Assembly (NCBI GenBank): GCA_003478355.1
Contig: QUFC01000004.1
Coordinates: 1 to 64,000 of the forward strand
DNA from: Lachnospiraceae bacterium AM48-27BH
GTDB lineage: Bacteria; Bacillota; Clostridia; Lachnospirales; Lachnospiraceae
Direction of reading: 5' to 3'
DNA length: 64,000 bases
The position numbers and the translations under genes were made by a program. Shown in pieces: positions 1 through 8,625 of this stretch (the stretch's first letter is position 1; each line of letters begins with the position of its first letter). Below the pieces are notes generated by a model. That model had not been told where the DNA came from and did not search any database. It saw only the letters and a list, made by a program, of their open reading frames with translations.

Positions 1-871
1 TGAGACTGCCCAGGGTATTTTCGTAAACTTCAAGAATGTACAGAGAACTTCCCGTAAGAAGATCCCATTTGGTATCGGCCAGATCGGTAAGTCCTTCCGT
101 AATGAGATCACACCTGGTAACTTCACCTTCCGTACCAGAGAGTTCGAGCAGATGGAGTTAGAGTTCTTCTGTGAGCCAGGTACCGATCTTGAGTGGTTCC
201 AGTACTGGAGAGGCTTCTGCCGTGACTGGTTACTGTCCTTAGGCATCAAAGAAGACGAGATGCGTCTCCGTGATCATTCTCCAGAGGAGCTTTGCTTCTA
301 TAGTAAAGGAACTACCGATATCGAGTTCCTGTTCCCATTCGGCTGGGGCGAGTTATGGGGTATCGCAGACCGTACTGACTATGACCTGACTCAGCATCAG
401 AACGTATCTGGTCAGGATATGACTTATTTTGATGATGAGAAGAAGGAAAAATACGTACCATACGTTGTTGAGCCATCTCTGGGTGCTGACCGTGTAACTT
501 TAGCATTCCTGTGCGCAGCTTACGATGAGGAAGAGATCGGTGAAGGCGACGTCCGTACCGTTCTTCATTTCCATCCGGCACTGGCACCTGTAAAGGTTGG
601 CGTGCTTCCATTGTCCAAGAAGTTAAATGAGGGCGCTGAGAAGGTATACGCAGAGCTTTGCAAATATTATAACTGCGAGTTTGATGACAGAGGCAACATC
701 GGTAAGAGATACAGAAGACAGGATGAGATCGGTACTCCATTCTGCGTGACCTACGACTTCGATTCCGAGACTGATGGCGCAGTGACCGTCCGTGACCGTG
801 ACACCATGGAACAGGTTCGTATTCCGATCAGTGAACTGAAGAGCTACTTTGAGGAGAAATTCAATTTCTAA
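1..871 (+). CDS. glyQS: glycine--tRNA ligase, alpha2 type (5' partial)
   Basis: Class II aminoacyl-tRNA synthetase that charges tRNA-Gly in the cytoplasm. The frame is open from base 2 and enters from outside the window. The first visible residues, [10 protein letters not shown], followed by [19 protein letters not shown], are the motif 2 region of the homodimeric (alpha2) bacterial/archaeal-type enzyme. Further on come the class II motif 3 region (around [10 protein letters not shown]) and the C-terminal anticodon-binding domain (from [11 protein letters not shown], with [17 protein letters not shown]). About 289 residues are present, roughly the C-terminal 60% of a normal ~460-residue enzyme. 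It ends at a TAA and is followed 23 bases later by a strong hairpin terminator. Nothing is unusual about it. Identification is secure from sequence motifs; only the N-terminus is missing. Confidence 0.95.
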   Translation, partial: ETAQGIFVNFKNVQRTSRKKIPFGIGQIGKSFRNEITPGNFTFRTREFEQMELEFFCEPGTDLEWFQYWRGFCRDWLLSLGIKEDEMRLRDHSPEELCFYSKGTTDIEFLFPFGWGELWGIADRTDYDLTQHQNVSGQDMTYFDDEKKEKYVPYVVEPSLGADRVTLAFLCAAYDEEEIGEGDVRTVLHFHPALAPVKVGVLPLSKKLNEGAEKVYAELCKYYNCEFDDRGNIGKRYRRQDEIGTPFCVTYDFDSETDGAVTVRDRDTMEQVRIPISELKSYFEEKFNF

Positions 872-894
872 AAGAAATGTCATATAATAAAGAT

Positions 895-930
895 GGGCGA
901 GTGAAAATTAATTGTTATTTTCACTCGCCC
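895..930. terminator. bidirectional terminator between glyQS and the Rpn-family gene
   Basis: A perfect 14-bp stem (GGGCGAGTGAAAAT at 895-908 pairs with 917-930) closes an 8-base loop. The stem's A/T-rich inner end and the short T-rich flank would let it end transcription of glyQS and of the convergent gene on the minus strand. Confidence 0.85.
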
Positions 931-936
931 TTCCTG

Positions 937-1854
937 TTATCGGGTTTGATGGTAGCCTGCTTTGTGGAGTGCTTCTAAAAATTCTTCCACAGACATGTTC
1001 AGCTTTTTAGCACCAAGTTCGACAGGGATATCACCATCCTGAACTAAAGAGTAGATAGTTTCGAAGGAGCCTTTCCGGATTCCATTCTGCTCTCCAGCTT
1101 CCCAGCTTTCCCTCAATTCCTCTTCCCGCTCTTTTTCTTCGATGATACGCTGTTTTTCTTCATCATATTCAGTCAAAAACACTTCGATCACCTCCATCTT
1201 ATTTTTATACAAAATCTCTGCCAGAATCCCTTTTCTAATGCACTCATCAACAGCCTGTCTCATAGCTTCTTCTTTGTCATCAGCCTGCTGGAGTTGCTTG
1301 CGCACCAGGTCTATGAATTGGGCATATTCTTTCAGCTTCTGGCATTGCGCCATCAATGCGGCATTTTTCTCTACATTGATATTGATCATGTCCGCGACGA
1401 TTTCCACTGCAGGCTGCTTATGTCTTTTTTCACCGCCTTTGGTAAAGAAAGCGTCCGACAACCGAAGCTCCATCCGCTCCGGCATATCTTTTTCACCATT
1501 GTAGAAAACGATATATTGCGGAAATGGAAGCTTCTTCTGCTTGCTGCTGTAGAGATTAACTCCGTATTTTTCGATGTACTGCTGATATAACTGAGCAAAA
1601 TATCCTAGTCCTCGCGCAGGCATGTTAGGGTTAAAAGTGCTCTGATGTTCCCATAAATTCAAAAGATCACTCAAAAGAAACGCCACATCATTCTTCATAT
1701 GGACATAAATAACGTCTTCGATCGTCATGATCTCCAGTTCATCGGGATTATCGTAATCACTGCCATTTACGGCATTGTAAAGATCCAGCAGATCTTCTTT
1801 TTCCCGAAAAACAATGCGAAATAGCCGGTCTTTGTACTTCCTGTTCACTTTCAT
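937..1854 (-). CDS. Rpn-family recombination-promoting nuclease/putative transposase
   Basis: A 305-residue protein of the PD-(D/E)XK nuclease/transposase-like family common in Lachnospiraceae. The N-terminal KYKDRLFR and FREKEDLLDLYNAVNG block, the NDVAFLLSD segment and the EHQSTFNPNMPARG motif (E-x-Q of the nuclease core) are diagnostic. A charged coiled-coil stretch (DEEKQRIIEEKEREEELRE) and a small C-terminal helix pair (ELGAKKLNMSVEEFLEAL) follow. I chose the ATG at 1854, because family members start just before KYKDRLF; an in-frame ATG at 1878 is an alternative, and the longer upstream reading frame has no family similarity. The family is tied to RecA-independent recombination in E. coli; the role here is unknown. 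It is convergent with glyQS and stands alone. Confidence 0.88.
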   Translation of the reverse strand: MKVNRKYKDRLFRIVFREKEDLLDLYNAVNGSDYDNPDELEIMTIEDVIYVHMKNDVAFLLSDLLNLWEHQSTFNPNMPARGLGYFAQLYQQYIEKYGVNLYSSKQKKLPFPQYIVFYNGEKDMPERMELRLSDAFFTKGGEKRHKQPAVEIVADMININVEKNAALMAQCQKLKEYAQFIDLVRKQLQQADDKEEAMRQAVDECIRKGILAEILYKNKMEVIEVFLTEYDEEKQRIIEEKEREEELRESWEAGEQNGIRKGSFETIYSLVQDGDIPVELGAKKLNMSVEEFLEALHKAGYHQTR

Positions 1855-2043
1855 AATAAAATGATTTTCTCCCTTCATTATAACGATTTTCTGTAACAAA
1901 TTCAATCTTGGATTTTCGGTCAAAGGACCTGCGAAGGATGCTTTACACATCCCAGAATTACTGATGTTACTTAAAAGTAAAACTAGATTAATAGAATGTT
2001 GAATCGATTCTTTTCTATTATAATGGATTCTTTCCATCATTGC

Positions 2044-2105
2044 AACCATAATCACCGGGCAGCGATAACCACAATCACTGGGTAATGATAACCATCCGGT
2101 ATGAT
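2044..2105. repeat. imperfect 23-nt tandem repeat in the intergenic region
   Basis: Two and a half units of a roughly 23-base sequence beginning AACCA and ending GAT lie at 2044-2066, 2067-2089 and (partial) 2090-2105. They sit in the 519-base gap between the divergent Rpn gene and surface protein A. No gene is seen in this gap; the rest holds a promoter and a leader hairpin for protein A. Confidence 0.5.
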
Positions 2106-2226
2106 ACAAGAAGAAAAAAGACAGGAAGAAGATAGAAAAAAGATGGAAAACAGTCGATTTATCGACGGTTAGAAACGAATGACGCAAAAATAGACATGAA
2201 AATATCAAATTTATCCCTGTCGAATA

Positions 2227-2256
2227 TTGACGTATCGCCCCAAAAAGAGATAAAAT
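2227..2256 (+). promoter_or_regulatory. candidate sigma-A promoter for the surface protein/rotary ATPase locus
   Basis: TTGACG at 2227-2232 and TAAAAT at 2251-2256 are separated by 18 bases, a good match to a -35/-10 pair. The transcript would begin about 110 bases upstream of the protein A start codon. It is the only convincing promoter I see before the run of tightly spaced genes that follows. Confidence 0.55.
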
Positions 2257-2284
2257 AAAATAGACTATATAGAGTCCAGGCCAG

Positions 2285-2319
2285 AGAATCCATAGAAAAG
2301 AAATTATGGGTTCTATTTT
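2285..2319 (+). promoter_or_regulatory. leader hairpin upstream of surface protein A
   Basis: A 10-bp stem (2285-2294 with 2305-2314, one G-U pair) with a 10-base loop is followed by ATTTTT. It could be a weak attenuator or an mRNA-stabilising leader structure. It matches no riboswitch that I recognise. Confidence 0.4.
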
Positions 2320-2373
2320 TGGAAAATTATGGAAATTTAGGAAATAGGGAAATAAGAAAGGAAGAAAAAGACC

Positions 2374-5300
2374 ATGCTTAAGAGAACTATATTTTCTTAT
2401 ATAGTACCTGTGGCGGCAGTGGCAGCGTTTATTGGCGGTGGTGTAGGACTGGCAGGAAGGAATACCAGCTCTTTTAATGGAGATGGCTATGTCCTGACAG
2501 CAGCAGATGAGAGCGCCAACGGAGGAGTGGTGGAAACTGTCGGAGCAGCAGAACCAACCAGCGTTTATTTTTCAGCAGGAACCAAGTACCGCGTGCAGTA
2601 TCCATCCACTGCGGTATTTAAAGATATTGAAGGCTCCAAACAGAAGATCAATTTTGACAGCTTCATCCATTATGGGGATGATTCTATCAGTGCACTGACT
2701 TCAGGTGTTCTGGTGAATATGGATGATCTGGGAACCGGTGTGGTCAATCACTACGGTACAGATGCCAATGTCGTATTGGTATCCGATGGAGACGGCTATT
2801 ATGTGGAGAATAACGGGAACCAGGTTTCTTTTACAAACTTTATGTGGAAACTGTCGGACACCCGTTTTTTGCTGTCCTCTCCATCCCTGGCATTGACACT
2901 GCCGGATGGTTCCAGCCAGAAGGTCAGCGGCTATGTGGAAGCGGAGTATGTCGAGGATGGAGTCATCCGTCTGACCAGCCATGACGCTTCCTGGATGGTA
3001 GTCGCAGACGGAACTGCTGCAGAATTTTCTGATGGTATCAGCTATGATTTTGGCGATAAGATCGTGAAGGATTCCGCAGGAAATAACCGCATGACATTCC
3101 AGGAACTGTTACTGAACGCAGATGATAATATCAAGGTCCAGTCTGCGGAAGAGTGGGTGGCACCGGAATTTGATTTCAGCGTAGAAGACGGTAAAGACGG
3201 AGCAGCCGGAGAGGCCGGAGCAGCCGGAGCAGCGGGAGCTGCTGGTGAAACTGGCGCAGCCGGAGCAGAAGGAGAAGAAGGACTGGAAGGTAAAGCCGGA
3301 GCTATGGGTGAAGAAGGAGAATCCGGTAGCGATGGCAGGACCGGTACTTCTGGTTCCAATGGTAAAGGCGGAGATTCCGGTACCAACGGTGGTAATGGTA
3401 ATAATGGTAATAATGGTAAATTGTTCGATACCGAGACCAAGTATCAGGCTTATTTCAATATTACCGAGTATGAGATGGACGCAGGTTCCCTGACGGTTAC
3501 CTTTACGGTAACGGATGAAGACGCGGTGCTGTCGCCGGAGAGTGGTAAAATTGTTCTGCAGAATCCGAATGGCTCTGCGGTTGAGTGGACTTCCCCAGAT
3601 GGCAGCTTAGTGTATACACCAGATGCGAATATTACGTTCGATGGCGATGCAACTTATAAGGTTCAGTGGAACAACTTAAATCCGGACACTCAGTATCGTC
3701 TGGTTATTTCATCCGGTTATGAGCTTCAGAATGGAACTGGTACCAGAGATTATATCAATCGTACATTCTATACGGACAGTACCGGACTTCAGTTAGATAA
3801 GATAGAAGCAGCTGATGATGGATTCACCATGAAGGTAACAAAGAAGAGTTTTTCTACTTCTTCCTCCATGCGGGTGGTGATTTCGAATAGTTCAGGGCAA
3901 GATCTATTATATAAGACCATAAGCAGCAGCGATTTTAGTGATGGAAAACTGGAATTAGACAGTACTCTATTTGATCTGGCAGATGGAGGCGGTATGACCA
4001 ATACAGCCCTTAAGTCCAATACCTCCTATACGATCCGTCTGGATAATATGGTAGGAAGCCAGGCGATTCCAACAGGTAATACGCAGACTTGGAAAACTCT
4101 GAAGAAGACACCTGTCATTAAATCCTCCAAACCAACCGGATATGCAGTAGAGTCCCAATATTTCAGCTTATATCTGGATGATGTAGAGGATAATGATAAT
4201 GCGATTCAGGGATATCGTTTTGAAATCTATACACCAGGTGGTACAAAGCCGGTAAGAACGATCAATTCTGCAAAGAGAACCGATGTGGCGGCATATGTGG
4301 ATGACGCAAATAGTACACTTCCGGATGACCAGAAGCTTCAACGCGGCGTGAAGTATCAGGTGAAGGTTGTTGTGATCTATTATGATAATGAAAAAACGGC
4401 AGAGATCGAGTCCGCCATGTCTGATCAGTTTATTATGAGCGATGCAGGAGGAATATCTGTTGTGTTTCAGAGAGATACCACAGATACCTCTGGGGATCAG
4501 ACAAAGTTAAAAGGTGATGTGATCATCAATCCTGGTAACTATAAAATCGCAGTAACAGAAAAATATCCTATGGAGATCCGGGTAGATGGAATCAATTTCT
4601 ACAAGGATTATAAGACTGTGAAAAACATCAGTGATTTGATCCGCAGTGCAGATACGGGATCCTATATCTACAATTTAAATCTCCAGGGTTTGAAAGCAGA
4701 TTCTTCTTATACGATTTCTGTATGGGGCTATATTGAAGAAACTCCAGGATCAGAAATCTATATTTACCGGAACTTAGGAAGCTATGTAGCAACCACAACC
4801 GCACTGGATACCATCCAGTTAGAGATGGCAGCAGCAGGTAATGGTTCCGCTCTTGGCGCTTATATTTATTTAGGACCGGCTAACGATGAGACAGACCCAA
4901 ATAACTACAGCACAACACTGAAATCCATCAAGGCAGTGGAAGTAAAACTGTATCTTGGCGCAACCGCCAATGATGATGACAGCAATATGGTTGGCGAACC
5001 TGCGATCGCAGTAGCAGATAACAGTCAGCCGGGCGTTCCATATACGAATTACATTGCTTCTACGTATTATGGAAAGAAAGGCCGTGAGGAGAACCGGATC
5101 TATTTTGATGAGAGCACTTTTGGTATGACATCAGCCAGCCTGACTGCATCCCAGTACTGCGTAAAGGTATCGGCAATTTATGACTATACCAAGTATTATC
5201 CATATGACAATGGAGAGAACCTAAGTGGTTATGCCAATGAGATTCCGATTTCCAAGAGCAGTATCACCAGCCTGACTATGAATGTAACCAACCGTCTGCC

Positions 5301-8300
5301 GGATTTCCCGAACCCGCAGAATAACGGTGTAACAGCAACTCCGATCAAATATGGTGACTTAAATAACCTCGGTATTACTTACAAGGGTTCCGATGCTGGT
5401 AAGTATCAGGATGATACCATTGTTGGATACCGGCTGCAGGCAAATTATGATAATACCGGTGATCTGGCTAAATCTGTCACTTACTATGCAGTGACACAGG
5501 CAGATCTCAATGCTTATGATGCAGACACCAATGCAAACAGGGCAGATGATGTGACACTGTGGAGGGAGGCACATACAGAACGGACTACACCGTGGATGAA
5601 ACTGACGTATCCGGTGAAAAAAGGAAGCCTGGCGCCTTCTGCCATTCAGGTTCTGTTCTTTGATCAGAATAAGGTTACCAGTGCAGATGCATCTGTGGCA
5701 GATATTACAGAAAATCTGACAAACACCGAAATTGAAAATAACAAGAATGAGGATAATGGTATTGCACCGAAGTATATTAACGGAAGCATTCCAACCTTCT
5801 TCGCAACGAAGCTGGGACGTGGATGGCATTATGTATTTGCCTATAAGACACGTCTGGAATATCAGGGAAGCACAGAATATGTATATCCGAATGGCTATAC
5901 AGGACGATTTGTCGCAGGACAGACATTGTTGAATTCTGGTATTCAGGATACACCAAAACAGCAGACAACACTCGAAATGTCCTTAAAGAACAATGGACTG
6001 GATGATGCAACGAATAGTACCGGATGGGCGGAGTGGAGTTATTCTTATACAGATATTGATGAAAGCATTCCGAACGAGGGGGGACTGTTCAGTGCATGGG
6101 ATGCAAGAAGTACTGGGTCTTCCAGTATTTTAAATGCAGCTCATACGAATGACACCGGAAGTACCGGAAAAGTAGGTGTAACCACCAAAGGAAGCTTTAC
6201 TTATTTGATCAATAAGCGTCAGCTTCTTTATAATACAGGGGACAGATTTTCTGATACGGATACCAATGATCCAGAAGTAACGGAATACAATCTGGTAAAC
6301 CATGTATATACCAGACTGATTGATACGGATGTTCTGGCAGATAAGCAGATGCAGTTGGTTGTTCCCGCCAGCAATGCAGGTAATATTGCCACCTTCAGCT
6401 TTAATTTCTCTACAGATATCGCAAAAGAGATGGCGAGCCGTTTGACGTTACTGCGGATTACTGCATACGATGCGACAACCAAAAAACCGGTTGATGGATC
6501 TATGCAGTCTTATGAAAAATTTGACGGAACTGATGTCAACGGTCATCCATATGTAACCTATGATCTTTCCAAAGCTGGAAATCAGGGGGCAAAGGTCATT
6601 TTCAAAGCAACGATTGATTATGATACCGGAAAGATGGGAAGTGACCAGTATGATCAGAATAAGACTTATGCAATCCAGAATGCTACAAATGGAAGATATA
6701 TTCTGTGGAGATATGTATCCGTTGGTAATAATATGTATCCGTTGAATCAGAACAGCTATGATTATGCCGGATATAATGAGTATACAGTTACGGAAACGAC
6801 ATCAACCTCCCAGACAAAGGCAGATACGGCATGGACGATCAAGAACCATTTCAATCAGCTTCCAACTGGTGCAACGGAAGAAAATTATCCGACGCCGGTC
6901 ATGAACCTGAAAAAGACAGAGAGCGGTCTGATGGAGGTGGACAACCGTGGCATGTATCCGATCTTAAAAGAGGTGGGAAGCAAAGAACTGACCCTGAAGG
7001 ATACAGCAGATATCAGCAAGGATCAGGTTGTTACGATTCCATCGCTGACTCCATCAGTAAGCAACTGGTGGGCTAATGTAGGTCTGACAACCATTAATAC
7101 CACATTTACCACCAACTCCTACGAGATGATCAAGGAGACAACTCCGGCTGGAATGACGGAGCCAGGTCATTATATTCATGTGAGAGTCACCCAGGTGGAT
7201 GGTAGTAAAAATGAAATTGAGGGAACAACACAGAATCACTATATTAAGCTGAATAACCAGGATACTGCAAGATCATATTCGGATACATTCACTGATTTAG
7301 AGTCAGGTAAGCAATATAAGATCGAACTGTATTGTGTACAGGCAGGAACGGATGACAGCAATCAGGAGATCCTGATCTGGGATACCTCTTCTGGAAGCCA
7401 GGGATCAGCAGCCCAGAAGTATGTTACTCTGTATTCGGGAATGGAGATCAAGAATGCAGCGGTTACATCCGTCCGATATAATTCTTATGAAGACAAAGAG
7501 ATGGATCTGACTTATTCCATGGATCTGGCGACCGGATTTGATATTCAGTATTCCATTTATAAGAAAGCTCAGAGCAGCGAACAGGATACACCGATTCTGG
7601 GACCGGAGGCTACCATGGATCTGATGGGGTATAAGAAAAATGATGATGGAATCTGGGTGAGAAAGAATAATCCGGATGTACATTGGGACCTGAAGCTGAA
7701 TATGACTGAGACATTGACCTTTGCACCGGGCTGTGCAGTGCTTCCGGGCGGTGATTATGTTCTCCGGATCTGGGCGCTGGATCAGAACCAGCAGGTTTTA
7801 GGAACCGCTGATGTGGACTTTACCTGGTCCCCATTATCCGCACCATCCTTCTATGTGGAGACGACGGCTCTTTCCGATGGTACTGCATTAAGTGTTAAGT
7901 TTAATCCAGTTGATCCTTATAAGACCATTGCAGGTGGACGGTATTATGTGGCTGTATGGGATGAAAACAACAACTTAAAGGATCTTTATGGTGTAGGCGA
8001 GAATCCTGTCAATGATCCGAAGCTTATCGTTCCCAACAGTGGAGAGGATAATTCACCGCAGACGATTAAAATAACCGGACTGGAGGCAGGCAAATCTTAT
8101 AAGATTTCCTTCTATGGAGCAACCGATCTTTCCAATACAGGAAAAACTGCATTGGATCTGGGAAGTACTGTAGAGGCAGCCAAAGCGCAGTTATCAGGTA
8201 TGAATGCAGCACAGCTGAAAGGTATCACCTTGTATGAGACCACGCAGGCAACCCTTCAGTCATGGGGTGGACGTTATTCCAGAACCTCCTTTGGCTTTAA

Positions 8301-8598
8301 CAGCAGCCGAAGCCTGATGATCTACTTATTTGAGGCCAGCGGTCTGGATAAGATCACCAAGATCGAGGTCAGTGTTTACAGTGGTGTGGAAGGAAAGAGC
8401 TGGACCTATACCGTAACAAGACCGGAGAATGGTTCTCTGTTCAGTCTGGTAACCGGAAGTACCGTCAACTATCAGGCGGTCATCCCGACGACACTTACGA
8501 CATCGGGATCGTACCAGATCACCAGGGCGAACTTCTATACAGAAACATCAGAAACAGAACCGGCATTCTATCTGACTGGCGATGCAGTCATGCCGTAA
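2374..8598 (+). CDS. giant surface protein A: membrane anchor, head domain, collagen-like stalk, FN3-like array
   Basis: A 2,074-residue exported protein that I do not recognise by name. A hydrophobic segment at about residues 8-28 (IVPVAAVAAFIGGGVGLAG) is a signal or signal anchor. Residues 60-270 form a beta-rich head domain that resembles the heads of proteins B, C and D (shared KLSDxxF strand with B). Residues 275-349 are a collagen-like Gly-X-Y run rich in Ala, Glu, Asn and Ser but lacking proline. From 350 to the end there are many beta modules with fibronectin-III-like strands (for example LNPDTQYRLVI, LKADSSYTISVWGY, LEAGKSYKISFYG). There is no C-terminal membrane helix or LPXTG motif. 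The start ATG has an AAAGGAAG ribosome site. It is the first gene of the rotary-ATPase locus, 27 bases before protein B. Function is unknown; an extracellular fibre or adhesin is inferred. Confidence 0.85.
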   Translation: MLKRTIFSYIVPVAAVAAFIGGGVGLAGRNTSSFNGDGYVLTAADESANGGVVETVGAAEPTSVYFSAGTKYRVQYPSTAVFKDIEGSKQKINFDSFIHYGDDSISALTSGVLVNMDDLGTGVVNHYGTDANVVLVSDGDGYYVENNGNQVSFTNFMWKLSDTRFLLSSPSLALTLPDGSSQKVSGYVEAEYVEDGVIRLTSHDASWMVVADGTAAEFSDGISYDFGDKIVKDSAGNNRMTFQELLLNADDNIKVQSAEEWVAPEFDFSVEDGKDGAAGEAGAAGAAGAAGETGAAGAEGEEGLEGKAGAMGEEGESGSDGRTGTSGSNGKGGDSGTNGGNGNNGNNGKLFDTETKYQAYFNITEYEMDAGSLTVTFTVTDEDAVLSPESGKIVLQNPNGSAVEWTSPDGSLVYTPDANITFDGDATYKVQWNNLNPDTQYRLVISSGYELQNGTGTRDYINRTFYTDSTGLQLDKIEAADDGFTMKVTKKSFSTSSSMRVVISNSSGQDLLYKTISSSDFSDGKLELDSTLFDLADGGGMTNTALKSNTSYTIRLDNMVGSQAIPTGNTQTWKTLKKTPVIKSSKPTGYAVESQYFSLYLDDVEDNDNAIQGYRFEIYTPGGTKPVRTINSAKRTDVAAYVDDANSTLPDDQKLQRGVKYQVKVVVIYYDNEKTAEIESAMSDQFIMSDAGGISVVFQRDTTDTSGDQTKLKGDVIINPGNYKIAVTEKYPMEIRVDGINFYKDYKTVKNISDLIRSADTGSYIYNLNLQGLKADSSYTISVWGYIEETPGSEIYIYRNLGSYVATTTALDTIQLEMAAAGNGSALGAYIYLGPANDETDPNNYSTTLKSIKAVEVKLYLGATANDDDSNMVGEPAIAVADNSQPGVPYTNYIASTYYGKKGREENRIYFDESTFGMTSASLTASQYCVKVSAIYDYTKYYPYDNGENLSGYANEIPISKSSITSLTMNVTNRLPDFPNPQNNGVTATPIKYGDLNNLGITYKGSDAGKYQDDTIVGYRLQANYDNTGDLAKSVTYYAVTQADLNAYDADTNANRADDVTLWREAHTERTTPWMKLTYPVKKGSLAPSAIQVLFFDQNKVTSADASVADITENLTNTEIENNKNEDNGIAPKYINGSIPTFFATKLGRGWHYVFAYKTRLEYQGSTEYVYPNGYTGRFVAGQTLLNSGIQDTPKQQTTLEMSLKNNGLDDATNSTGWAEWSYSYTDIDESIPNEGGLFSAWDARSTGSSSILNAAHTNDTGSTGKVGVTTKGSFTYLINKRQLLYNTGDRFSDTDTNDPEVTEYNLVNHVYTRLIDTDVLADKQMQLVVPASNAGNIATFSFNFSTDIAKEMASRLTLLRITAYDATTKKPVDGSMQSYEKFDGTDVNGHPYVTYDLSKAGNQGAKVIFKATIDYDTGKMGSDQYDQNKTYAIQNATNGRYILWRYVSVGNNMYPLNQNSYDYAGYNEYTVTETTSTSQTKADTAWTIKNHFNQLPTGATEENYPTPVMNLKKTESGLMEVDNRGMYPILKEVGSKELTLKDTADISKDQVVTIPSLTPSVSNWWANVGLTTINTTFTTNSYEMIKETTPAGMTEPGHYIHVRVTQVDGSKNEIEGTTQNHYIKLNNQDTARSYSDTFTDLESGKQYKIELYCVQAGTDDSNQEILIWDTSSGSQGSAAQKYVTLYSGMEIKNAAVTSVRYNSYEDKEMDLTYSMDLATGFDIQYSIYKKAQSSEQDTPILGPEATMDLMGYKKNDDGIWVRKNNPDVHWDLKLNMTETLTFAPGCAVLPGGDYVLRIWALDQNQQVLGTADVDFTWSPLSAPSFYVETTALSDGTALSVKFNPVDPYKTIAGGRYYVAVWDENNNLKDLYGVGENPVNDPKLIVPNSGEDNSPQTIKITGLEAGKSYKISFYGATDLSNTGKTALDLGSTVEAAKAQLSGMNAAQLKGITLYETTQATLQSWGGRYSRTSFGFNSSRSLMIYLFEASGLDKITKIEVSVYSGVEGKSWTYTVTRPENGSLFSLVTGSTVNYQAVIPTTLTTSGSYQITRANFYTETSETEPAFYLTGDAVMP

Positions 8599-8625
8599 TC
8601 ATCGGGGCGCAATGAGGAGGAAAAC

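Noticed and set aside
937..2208. 423-residue start for the Rpn-family gene
   Set aside because: The first ~118 codons have no family similarity and cover repeat-containing intergenic sequence. The family start corresponds to the ATG at 1854.
2285..2319. c-di-GMP riboswitch before surface protein A
   Set aside because: Surface genes in Clostridia are often so controlled, but the conserved aptamer blocks are not present; only a simple hairpin is seen.
3042..3440. Long proline-rich reading frame on the minus strand
   Set aside because: It is the antisense of the Gly-X-Y codons of protein A; no ribosome site or independent evidence. The same holds for the proline-rich antisense frame opposite the Gly/Ser stalk of D near 17838-18218.
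2374..8598. Sortase-anchored (LPXTG) surface protein
   Set aside because: No LPXTG-type motif, hydrophobic helix or basic tail is at the C-terminus of A or B; anchoring seems to be through N-terminal segments (and a C-terminal helix in D).
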